Origin: Planctomycetota bacterium
GTDB lineage: Bacteria; Planctomycetota; B129-G9
Length of the DNA stretch: 8,002 nucleotides
Direction: 5' to 3'
NCBI GenBank assembly: GCA_030607235.1
Contig: JAUWEX010000039.1
Coordinates: 1 to 8,002, forward strand
Part shown: piece by piece, positions 1-6,075 of the stretch
Position numbering within the stretch: position 1 is the stretch's first letter
Layout of the letters: each line of letters opens with the position of its first letter
Notes under the pieces: model-generated
Seen by the model: the letters and a program-made list of their open reading frames with translations, nothing else
What the model was told of the DNA's origin: nothing
The model's database searches: none
Translations under genes and position numbers: made by a program

Positions 1-71
1 GGCAATTGTTTTGCTGCGATCTTGAGCGCTGTGCGTGTAAAGTCGATTGGCGATTTGGTCATTTTCGACAT
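1..71 (-). CDS. N-terminal fragment of an unidentified protein, cut by the left edge
   Basis: An ATG at 71-69 opens a minus-strand frame that stays open to the window edge (23 codons plus two bases). It begins MSKMTKSPIDFT and continues with a basic, helix-like stretch ending ALKIAAKQL. A strong Shine-Dalgarno sequence, GGGAGGGAG, sits at 78-86, six bases before the ATG; this is the main reason to accept so short a fragment. There is no signal peptide, so the product is probably cytoplasmic. The pattern I-D-F-T followed by A-L and A-A-K-x-L reminds me of the N-termini of some DDE transposases. That is only an impression from 23 residues and is not shown. The next gene upstream (326-1207) is on the same strand, about 250 bases away across repeat copy A, so separate transcription is likely. 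I saw no convincing promoter in 87-190. Confidence 0.45.
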   Translation of the reverse strand, partial: MSKMTKSPIDFTRTALKIAAKQL

Positions 72-126
72 AGGTTTCTCCCTCCCAACCATACAATCGT
101 CCAAATCCCCGTCCGACTTGAGACTT

Positions 127-177
127 TTCAACACAGCAGATGTGTCCCTTTCGGTTACTCCCTGCTTGGGTGCGGGT
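127..177 (+). repeat. Degenerate, internally deleted remnant of the local repeat family (A0)
   Basis: This stretch carries CAACACAGCA, then GATGTGTCCCTTTC (139-152), then TTACTCC and a CTTGGGTGCGGG string. The first and third pieces match the start and end of the full repeat units described below. The hairpin core is missing and the GATGTGTCCC string stands in its place. The same string forms the arms of the long inverted repeat at 5994-6063. I read it as a collapsed unit lying directly before copy A; chance similarity is possible because the matching blocks are short. Confidence 0.35.
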
Positions 178-329
178 CCCGCCTGCGCGGAGAATCGCCA
201 ACAACACAGCAGACTTGCCCAAATCGCCAGTGAGTAGCAGCAAGCGCCCTTTTCGCCAAATGGCGAAAAGCAGCGAAGCGGATACTGGAATGAGTGCTCC
301 CTTCCCGCTTGGGAGTAAGCCCTGCCTAC
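178..329 (+). repeat. Copy A of a ~150-bp structured dispersed repeat
   Basis: The landmarks shared with copies B and C are CCCGCCTGCGCGG at the left, CAACAACACAG, CGCCAGTGAGT, a central hairpin, AGCGGATACTGGAATG, and a terminal hairpin. The central hairpin is CTTTTCGCC / GGCGAAAAG (249-257 and 262-270) with loop AAAT. The terminal one is GTAAGC / GCCTAC (315-320 and 324-329) with loop CCT and one A-C mismatch. The TAG stop of the membrane-protein gene (326-328) lies inside the right arm of the terminal hairpin, so the unit touches the coding region. The unit should be transcribed as the antisense strand in that gene's 3' untranslated region. There is no U-tract after either hairpin on the minus strand, so it is not a standard terminator. 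Confidence 0.8.
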
Positions 330-1207
330 GGCATCTTCGGAAAGCCCCCATCGTCGTCCTCTGGCTGTTCCGGCTCGTCAGGCGGCTGCGGACTCTGCGG
401 ATAAGGCTCGTACGGGCGCTGGGGGTTGGATTGATAGCCCTGCTGTGGATTCTGCGGATAAGGCCCCTGCGCACCCGGATACTGCCCGTACGGCTGCTGG
501 GGCTGGCCGTAAGAGGCGTATTTGCCGGAGGCCAGGGCCTCCGCGGCCTTGTCGCGGGTCCTCATTTGCACTATCACAACAACGCCGATAACCGCAATGA
601 TTACGCCGAAGACGATCCCCGCAATCCGCAGTCCTTCGCCCGGAATCTTGTCCTGCTCGATTTGAATCAAATCCTTACCTTTTATCTTGGCTTTGGGGAA
701 AATTTCCTGAAGAATTCCCTCGACATCGATTTCGGACGAGAACACCCCGTGTTTGATCGTGCCCTTAATCCGCGAATTCTTCGAACACTTGATCGGAATA
801 TCTCCCAGATTCTTATACTTCTTCGTTTTGACAACAACCTTTATATCGCGTATTTGATTGAGGAAAGCGTCATACTCCTTTTCGTCCTCAATTGCATCCG
901 ATCTCTCCAGGCTGCCGTCTTTGCAAATCGTATTATCCGGCGAAAAAAGAGGGTAGAATAAACAGGAAATTCCCGTGCTTGCGGTATGATCCTCGCCCGT
1001 GTCGCTGGCGTCTTGTGATTGGAATTCGTACACCCCGGAATACAACCCCCAGCCGCCGGTTACGCAAATGTAGTCGCCGTCCTGAAATTTGCCCGCAATT
1101 ACGTCTTCGATACTGAGTTCGATGGGTTCCTGGTCGTGAAGTTCGACAAGGCTCACGATGCTGAACGCAAACAGGGCGATGCCCGCAAAAAATGGAATAT
1201 ACCTCAT
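326..1207 (-). CDS. Two-helix membrane protein with Pro/Gln/Tyr-rich cytoplasmic tail, function unknown
   Basis: This 293-residue protein has a hydrophobic N-terminal segment (residues 5-21), then a domain of about 170 residues. A second, very hydrophobic helix (about 193-214) is followed at once by R216/R218/K220, which suggests that the tail faces the cytoplasm and the central domain the periplasm. The tail (about 220-293) is low complexity: repeated PQ, PYGQYP and PYP motifs at 234-272, then an acidic DDD near the end. The central domain (I-E-D-V-I at 33-37, VVVKTKKYKNLGD at 124-136) resembles conserved hypothetical proteins I associate with planctomycete genomes; I know of no assigned function. 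The ATG has GGAGA at 1214-1218, six bases away. The upstream stretch 1208-1276 is AT-rich but shows no clear -35/-10 pair. The stop codon lies in repeat copy A, so the original C-terminus may have been changed. Confidence 0.85.
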   Translation of the reverse strand: MRYIPFFAGIALFAFSIVSLVELHDQEPIELSIEDVIAGKFQDGDYICVTGGWGLYSGVYEFQSQDASDTGEDHTASTGISCLFYPLFSPDNTICKDGSLERSDAIEDEKEYDAFLNQIRDIKVVVKTKKYKNLGDIPIKCSKNSRIKGTIKHGVFSSEIDVEGILQEIFPKAKIKGKDLIQIEQDKIPGEGLRIAGIVFGVIIAVIGVVVIVQMRTRDKAAEALASGKYASYGQPQQPYGQYPGAQGPYPQNPQQGYQSNPQRPYEPYPQSPQPPDEPEQPEDDDGGFPKMP

Positions 1208-1276
1208 ACCCGGTCTCCAAAACGTAAAAATCCGTTAATATCCAGCACACAAGATATAAAATTTGGCACGAAATTT

Positions 1277-1311
1277 CCAACAAAAAAAGCCCCGTTCGCC
1301 GGACGGGGCTT
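1277..1311 (-). terminator. Rho-independent terminator of the S55/propeller operon
   Basis: A 9-bp stem AAGCCCCGT / ACGGGGCTT (1287-1295 and 1303-1311) encloses a 7-base loop. On the minus strand it runs into seven T (1288-1282) and then GTTGG (1281-1277). It lies about 300 bases past the operon's stop codon at 1610, after repeat copies C and B, and just before the leader of the 326-1207 gene. No other minus-strand gene could use it. The CCAAC-A7 block is shared with the two other terminators in the window. Confidence 0.88.
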
Positions 1312-1330
1312 ATTTCGTGTTTGCAGCCTG

Positions 1331-1483
1331 CCCGCCTGCGCGGGAAGTCGTCAACAACACAGGAAGATTACAAGTTTCGCCAGTAAGTGGCAGCACCCGG
1401 TCTCTTTTTGCCGTCAGGCAAAAAGCAGGGAGCGGGTATTGGAATAGGTGCTTACTCCACGTTTGGCAGCAGGCCCCGCCTGC
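1331..1483 (+). repeat. Copy B of the structured repeat, first of a tandem pair
   Basis: This unit runs in direct tandem with copy C at a period of 151-152 bases. A left stem is CCCGC / GCGGG around CTGC (1331-1344). The central hairpin is CTTTTTGCC / GGCAAAAAG (1404-1412 and 1417-1425) with loop GTCA. The terminal hairpin is GCAGGC / GCCTGC (1469-1474 and 1478-1483) with loop CCC. Flanking CCAGTA (1380-1385) and TATTGG (1437-1442) could extend the central stem through one G-U pair. The unit lies between the operon stop codon and its terminator, so it should be part of the mRNA. Confidence 0.85.
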
Positions 1484-1634
1484 CCGCCTGCGCGAGAGGC
1501 CGTTAACCACACAGCAAGATTACAAGTTTCGCCAGTGAGTGGAAGCGAAGCGTTTCTGTCGCCGAAGGGCGACAGACAGCGAGCGGGTCTTGAAGTGTAC
1601 GCATACTCCTCACTTGGCAGCAGGCCCTGCCTGC
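1483..1634 (+). repeat. Copy C of the structured repeat, overlapping the 3' end of the propeller gene
   Basis: The central hairpin is TCTGTCGCC / GGCGACAGA (1555-1563 and 1568-1576) with loop GAAG; the terminal hairpin is GCAGGC / GCCTGC (1620-1625 and 1629-1634) with loop CCT. It shares GATTACAAGTTTCGCCAGT with copy B and GAGTGGAAGCGAAGCG with copy D. The right end lies inside the coding frame of the propeller protein: it encodes the last seven residues (QAGPAAK) and the TGA stop (1612-1610). Confidence 0.85.
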
Positions 1635-3769
1635 TTAGCGACGGTAAAGATCAGGCTTCTGACCGAGACATTTCCGGCCGTGTCGTAAACCCGCACGACT
1701 ATCGTGTGATCGCCGGCTTCCAGACCGGCCAGCGTTATGCGCACGGTCTCGGACTTGCCGTCGAAAATCCCGTCGGTGCAATTGCCTGCCTGCCACTTGC
1801 GCCCGTCGATCGCGTACTCCGCACGCGCAACGTTGTGGATCGCGTCGACCGCGGTGCAACTGATTATCGTGTCAGCGCCCTTGCGCACCGCGATCAGTGC
1901 GCCCAGCACCGGGCCGTCGTGGTCGACGACGAACACGTCGGAAATCATCTCGCGCGTGAGCGCGCCGCTGTTGGGATTGGACGGGGCGTCCGACGCGACC
2001 ACCTTTACGCGATAGCGGCCCGAAGGCAGCAGGTCGGTGTCGAGGCCGAACATCGGCTTGGTCAGCGGGCCGGCGAAATTGAGTTTCTTCCAACTCCTCT
2101 CGCCCTCTTCCTTGTAATAAAGGTCGAACTCAAGTTTGTCGCCGTTGGGGTCGACCGCCATCCACATAATCGGCAGCCCGCGCATCTCTTCGTCGTCTAT
2201 CATCATACGCGAACGCGAATAGCGCATCCGCTCATTGTCCTCCTCGTCGTCGTTGCCGCCCTTGCCGACCATGATCTTGGCAATCGCGGGGCGGATGTTG
2301 CGGGCGAGATAACTGAGGCTGATCTTTTCGAGCGTGGTGTCGGCGCTCTGCCAGACTGCGCGGAACTGGATAAAGCGCGCGGAAGGCGAGGCGATTTTTT
2401 CGGGCGCGTCCGGTGCCGACGCCGCTTTCATCGCGGTCCACTCCGACCACGTCGAATCGGGATTTTCGGTGTCGCCGCTGCGGGTCTGGAATTGCAGGCC
2501 GCCACGGCCTTCCCACCGCAGCGTGCCCCACCCCGCGGTCGTTCCCGCGTCCATCACACGCGACGTGTAGACGCCCTCGGCGGGGGCCATCTCCGAGACG
2601 CGGTAGACCGCACCGGGATTGGACGTGCCGATGATGCCGAGTTTGCCGTTGACTATCTCGAACGTGTATGCGTGATCCTCGTCGATCTTGAAGAACGACG
2701 TTTCGCGCGTTTCGGTGTTGTAGGCGTAGACCTTGTTCTCGCCGATGACGGCGATATAGACGGTATCGCCGACGACGCGCACGCGCACAACGGGCCGGCG
2801 CGAGCCGGTAATCCGCTCCACGTCGCCGCGCTCGTCGATGCTGAATACCACGCCCTGTTCGCTGCGACCGTAAGGCACGCGGATGCTGTGCTTCTGGTAC
2901 TGCATCTCGTCGTTGTTGGCGTCGTCGTTGTTGTAGTCATAACTCTTGCCGATGATGTCGTAGAGATCCTCATCGTCGTCGCCGGACTTGTTGACGCCGA
3001 TGTAGAGCAGGCCGTTGTGGAACTGCATCGTGCGCACGTCGCTCATCGGAAAATCATACACGACCTTGACGGCGGGCTTGGGCTTGGCCAGTTCCGCGGC
3101 CTCGATCTTCATCAGTATCGCGCCGGGCGACGTGCCGAAATAAAGATCGCCCCTGTCGTTGAACTCCATCGAAACGATGTTGTCCTCGTCGGAATCGTAG
3201 ACGATTTCGCTCGTCTTGCCGTCGGCGCTCAGCCGGTAAACGCGACCCGCCGGGCCGGTGGCGACGTAGATGCGCCCGGTCTTGTCGAAGACGATCTGCC
3301 AGATGTAAAACTCCGGCAGCGTGGCGAACACCGAGGCCTTGCCCGCGGAGTCGATCTTGATTATCCGCCCCGTCGGCAGCACCGCCGCGTAAAGGTCGCC
3401 CTTGCCGTCGCACTTCATCGCGCTCACGATCATGTCCGCCGCGGCCGCCGCGCCGAGGTCGATCTTCTCGATCTTGTCGCCGACGAGTTTGTAAATCGCG
3501 GCGTTGAGGCCGGTGCCGAAATAGGTCGTGCCCTTGCCGTCGGAGGCCGACGACCACAGCGTGAGTTCGTCTTCGGTCTCGATCTTGTCGAGTTTGAAAT
3601 TCAGCGTGATCCATCCGCGCGAGGTTACCGAAAGGTTGTCCATCTCGCCGCTGAGCAGTTCTTTTTTGTCCATCTCCCACGTCCTGCCGACAACCGCCGA
3701 CGCCTCGTGAGCCAGACCGCAGACGACCGCCACGGCCAGAATCGCCATCGTTAATTTGCGCTTTATCAT
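1610..3769 (-). CDS. Exported seven-blade beta-propeller protein with C-terminal beta-sandwich domains
   Basis: This 719-residue protein has a signal peptide (MIKRK, hydrophobic 8-20, likely cut after ASA at 25). From about 80 to 390 it repeats a strand motif like [LIV]-Y-[FVI]-[GA]-T about every 40-46 residues (Y83, Y127, Y168, Y210, Y256, Y338, then G378), giving seven blades of NHL/PQQ-like type. Blade 5 carries an Asp/Asn-rich insert (about 262-290). Residues 400-490 form a module with WSEW and IASPSARFIQFR; a second acidic and Met/Arg-rich linker follows (503-530). Then come an FN3-like domain (about 535-616) and an Ig-like domain (618-711) with a possible C638-C664 disulfide. No catalytic motif is visible; a binding or scaffold role in the envelope is inferred. 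The ATG (3769-3767) overlaps the upstream TAA as TAATG, with AAGGAG at 3778-3783, so translation is probably coupled. A longer frame from 3829 is rejected because it would delay the signal peptide. The last seven residues come from repeat copy C. Confidence 0.9.
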   Translation of the reverse strand: MIKRKLTMAILAVAVVCGLAHEASAVVGRTWEMDKKELLSGEMDNLSVTSRGWITLNFKLDKIETEDELTLWSSASDGKGTTYFGTGLNAAIYKLVGDKIEKIDLGAAAAADMIVSAMKCDGKGDLYAAVLPTGRIIKIDSAGKASVFATLPEFYIWQIVFDKTGRIYVATGPAGRVYRLSADGKTSEIVYDSDEDNIVSMEFNDRGDLYFGTSPGAILMKIEAAELAKPKPAVKVVYDFPMSDVRTMQFHNGLLYIGVNKSGDDDEDLYDIIGKSYDYNNDDANNDEMQYQKHSIRVPYGRSEQGVVFSIDERGDVERITGSRRPVVRVRVVGDTVYIAVIGENKVYAYNTETRETSFFKIDEDHAYTFEIVNGKLGIIGTSNPGAVYRVSEMAPAEGVYTSRVMDAGTTAGWGTLRWEGRGGLQFQTRSGDTENPDSTWSEWTAMKAASAPDAPEKIASPSARFIQFRAVWQSADTTLEKISLSYLARNIRPAIAKIMVGKGGNDDEEDNERMRYSRSRMMIDDEEMRGLPIMWMAVDPNGDKLEFDLYYKEEGERSWKKLNFAGPLTKPMFGLDTDLLPSGRYRVKVVASDAPSNPNSGALTREMISDVFVVDHDGPVLGALIAVRKGADTIISCTAVDAIHNVARAEYAIDGRKWQAGNCTDGIFDGKSETVRITLAGLEAGDHTIVVRVYDTAGNVSVRSLIFTVAKQAGPAAK

Positions 3770-5706
3770 TACTTTTTCTCCTTCCGGTTTATTTTTATAT
3801 CGATGTAGTAGTAATCGTCGACGAGCCACTTCGATTCGACTTTCTTCAAAACGACGGTCTTGGTGCCGATCGAAATTTTCTCCGGCGCGGTGTTCTTGAG
3901 TTGTTCTATCACCGACGGCGGCAGGTTCTCGTGATACTTGCCCCGATAGAGCACGCGCTTGGTGGGCCGTTCGTAGGTTACGTACAGACCGTCCTCGCGG
4001 TACGAGTCGTTGATGATCCTTACGAAATCCTCCAGGCTCTCGGTCCGGGTGCTCACGTAATTGTCGGCTATCGTGCCGCCGCTGACCTGCAACTCGATGC
4101 TATCGCCTTCGTAGTCCCGGGGTATCGCGACCTCGATGCGCTCGGTCCACTCGTCCCGCCGCCAACTCTTCATCCTCACCTCCAGCGTAACCTTCTCGCC
4201 GGGCGCGACGCTCTTTTTGTCGGCCTTGATGTCGAGTATCCATGCGGCGTTGTACTTCGCGGTGTAGTCGACCACCACCTCGACGCTTTCGAGTTCGACC
4301 TTCTTGAAGGGGTTGAAAAGCATCGCCGCAACGATATCGGCGGGCGAATTGAAATAGAAATCGTACCTGTTGTCGCCGAAGTCCGAAAACGCATTACGCA
4401 GGACGATCGGCTCGTAGCCCTTGAATTTGACCGTCGTAGTCATCCACGCGGTATACTGCCCGGGGGTGAAGACGTGGCTGAATATCGTGCTAAGCACCGC
4501 GTAGTGCACCATCGTCGGCGTGTCGTCTTCGTTGTCGACAATCTCCATCTTGAAGGTCTCGTAATTGCTCTTGCCGGCCTCGCGCGTTTTTTTGTCGGCG
4601 ACCTTTATGGTAACCGGAATCCAGCGCACGCGGTTCTGGCTGTCGAGGCTGCCCGAGAACGACGAGACGCGGTCCTGCGTAAAATAGCCGACTTCCCTGA
4701 CGACGCTGACCAACTTGAACGAAGAATGCAGACTCGAATGGATGTGGTCGACCCGCCCCAGAAACGCCGGCAGGACGCACTCGCCCATCTCGTAGTACGA
4801 GTGGCCGAACGCCATGAATTTGTCGCCCATTATATGGGTCAGCGTGCCGTAGGCGAAAATCTCCATGTCGCCCCGCATCAGGCACACCCCCACGGCCGAG
4901 CCGGGCTTGACCTGCGCGGCGAGTTCCTGCGCCGTCAAACCGCCCCCGCCTCCACCGGCCTGGAGCGCCTGGATGTTGCGCCGGGCGAGGTCCTTTCTGA
5001 TGATTTCGAACGCTGCGGGATTGACGCCGGAAAAACACATCGGCGTAGCGAGGTAGCGCAAGCCGGAACGGTATTTCTCGGCGGGGTCGGCCGCGTCGAT
5101 CGATTCGGCGTCCGGTTCGTATGCCGGACGCAACACGCCCGCGTGCTTCACCGGCTCCTCGCGCGGCGTATTCATGTCGTCGATCATGTATTCGATCGGC
5201 GTAACGCCGCCCACCGGGTCCCTACCCATGCCCCAGCCCAGCGAGACCGCGCCCGCGATGCGATACTGACCGTCGTCGCATTTCAGGTAGACCGGGCTGC
5301 CGCTCATGCCCGACGAAATCGCGCCGCGCTCGAGTATCTTGTCGTATTCGTCGACCACGCCGTCGCGGTTGGCGTCGTAAAGAGCCTGGCCTTTCTCGTC
5401 GCACACGTCGGTGCAGCGCATCAGGATTACGTGGCGCCCGGGCGCGAGGAAATTGTTGAGCACCGCCAGGACGCGCACGTTGAATCGCTGCGGCTCGGTG
5501 CCCTTGAACACCGTCAGTCCGTAACCGGTCATGCCGGGTTTCACCTCGGCCACGCGGACGATGCCCTCGGCGGCCTTCGGTATCGGCGCCTGCTTATCCG
5601 CAACGGCCGCCGCCGCGGCGGGCTGCGCGTCCGTCGAAACAGGCCCCGCGGTGCCGACGACGACAAACACCAGCAATAAAATCAAAAGTTTTGTCGCTGT
5701 TTTCAC
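3769..5706 (-). CDS. Exported SpoIVB-type peptidase S55 domain protein
   Basis: This 645-residue protein has a signal peptide (hydrophobic 7-19, probable cleavage near residue 27) and then an S55-like domain. The nucleophile motif is GMSGSP (133-138, S135), followed by IAGAVSLGWGMGRDPVGGV (150-168). The AFGH motif (299-302, H302) comes later, followed by a conserved S-S-F-K-L-V-S-V-V-R-E-V-G block (328-340). In Bacillus SpoIVB the His motif precedes the Ser motif; here the order is reversed, as in a family of large S55-domain proteins from other phyla. An EF-hand-like loop (D111, N113, D115, G116, D119, D122) precedes the serine motif. Residues about 485-560 look like an Ig-like sandwich with APGEKVTLEV (501-510). 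A C-terminal part has SLEDFVRIIND (557-567). S55 proteins are serine peptidases; activity here is inferred. The start is GTG, with AAGGGAG at 5714-5720 seven bases away and an in-frame TAA just upstream. It is first in an operon with the propeller gene. Confidence 0.92.
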   Translation of the reverse strand: MKTATKLLILLLVFVVVGTAGPVSTDAQPAAAAAVADKQAPIPKAAEGIVRVAEVKPGMTGYGLTVFKGTEPQRFNVRVLAVLNNFLAPGRHVILMRCTDVCDEKGQALYDANRDGVVDEYDKILERGAISSGMSGSPVYLKCDDGQYRIAGAVSLGWGMGRDPVGGVTPIEYMIDDMNTPREEPVKHAGVLRPAYEPDAESIDAADPAEKYRSGLRYLATPMCFSGVNPAAFEIIRKDLARRNIQALQAGGGGGGLTAQELAAQVKPGSAVGVCLMRGDMEIFAYGTLTHIMGDKFMAFGHSYYEMGECVLPAFLGRVDHIHSSLHSSFKLVSVVREVGYFTQDRVSSFSGSLDSQNRVRWIPVTIKVADKKTREAGKSNYETFKMEIVDNEDDTPTMVHYAVLSTIFSHVFTPGQYTAWMTTTVKFKGYEPIVLRNAFSDFGDNRYDFYFNSPADIVAAMLFNPFKKVELESVEVVVDYTAKYNAAWILDIKADKKSVAPGEKVTLEVRMKSWRRDEWTERIEVAIPRDYEGDSIELQVSGGTIADNYVSTRTESLEDFVRIINDSYREDGLYVTYERPTKRVLYRGKYHENLPPSVIEQLKNTAPEKISIGTKTVVLKKVESKWLVDDYYYIDIKINRKEKK

Positions 5707-5738
5707 AAAGATACTCCCTTACGTGATGGAATTCATCG

Positions 5739-5790
5739 GATACGTATCATATCGAAAAAACCTTCCTTTAGTTTTACCTCTTGCGCGCAA
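5739..5790. promoter_or_regulatory. Two 10-bp palindromes in the operon leader, possible operator sites
   Basis: GATACGTATC (5739-5748) and TTGCGCGCAA (5781-5790) are perfect palindromes within the leader between the promoter and the GTG start. Their centres are 42 bases apart, close to four helical turns. They could bind a dimeric regulator or be chance; no partner regulator is in the window. Confidence 0.25.
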
Positions 5791-5839
5791 AAATGTTTGA
5801 CAAGGGAAAAACAGATACAGGCAGAACACAACGGGGGAA

Positions 5840-5867
5840 ATTATAGCACGAATTCCCCTCTCGTCAA
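5840..5867 (-). promoter_or_regulatory. Sigma-70 promoter of the S55/propeller operon
   Basis: On the minus strand TTGACG (5867-5862) and TATAAT (5845-5840) are separated by 16 bases; eleven of twelve positions match consensus. The expected start of transcription is near 5833, giving a leader of about 127 bases before the GTG at 5706. The -35 box lies 10 bases from the terminal hairpin of repeat copy D (5878-5892). Confidence 0.85.
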
Positions 5868-5875
5868 GCGGGGAC

Positions 5876-5993
5876 GCCCAGGCAACGCCTGGAGGCAATA
5901 GGGAAGTAAGCACATTCTCCGATAGCCGCTCGCTGTCTGTCGCCCTTCGGCGACAGAAGCGCTTCGCTTCCACTCACTGGCGAATCTTGCGGG
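5876..5993 (-). repeat. Copy D of the structured repeat, inverted relative to A-C
   Basis: Read on the minus strand it matches copy C closely through CGCCAGTGAGTGGAAGCGAA and the central hairpin, which is identical (arms 5936-5944 and 5949-5957). It lacks eight bases (ACAAGTTT) after GCAAGATT and lacks the left CCTGCGCGGG block, having the long inverted repeat 5994-6063 there instead. The terminal hairpin is CCAGGC / GCCTGG (5878-5883 and 5887-5892): both arms differ from copies B and C at the matching position, so pairing is kept. The end of the unit lies just upstream of the operon's -35 box. Confidence 0.82.
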
Positions 5994-6063
5994 CTGAAAG
6001 GGACACATCCTCCTTCGGAAGCAGGCCGCAAGGCCGCGCACCGAAGGGATGTGTCCCTTTCAG
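5994..6063. repeat. 70-base inverted repeat with perfect 17-bp arms
   Basis: CTGAAAGGGACACATCC (5994-6010) is exactly complementary to GGATGTGTCCCTTTCAG (6047-6063). Inside, CCTTCGG and CCGAAGG can also pair, and a central GGCC-GCAA-GGCC (6024-6035) forms a short stem with a GNRA tetraloop. The whole segment can fold as one long hairpin. It adjoins repeat copy D, and its arm sequence GATGTGTCCCTTTC also occurs at 139-152 beside copy A. Confidence 0.85.
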
Positions 6064-6075
6064 GCGGGCAGTATC

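Noticed and set aside
1331..1634. CRISPR array
   Set aside because: The two units are 152 bases long and adjoin directly, with no spacers; the family also occurs singly and inverted elsewhere in the window.
1331..1634. Integron attC sites
   Set aside because: The units have hairpins and AAC-containing strings, but I could not find paired RYYYAAC and GTTRRRY core sites, and there is no cassette gene between the units.
1448..3754. Plus-strand open frame of 768 codons
   Set aside because: It is antisense to the propeller gene and arises from GC-rich codon structure. Its translation is rich in Arg, His, Val and Asp without domains, while the minus-strand product has a signal peptide and clear repeats.
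3901..5679. Plus-strand open frame of 592 codons
   Set aside because: It is the antisense shadow of the S55 gene, which has recognisable motifs, a ribosome site and a promoter. The antisense translation shows none of these.
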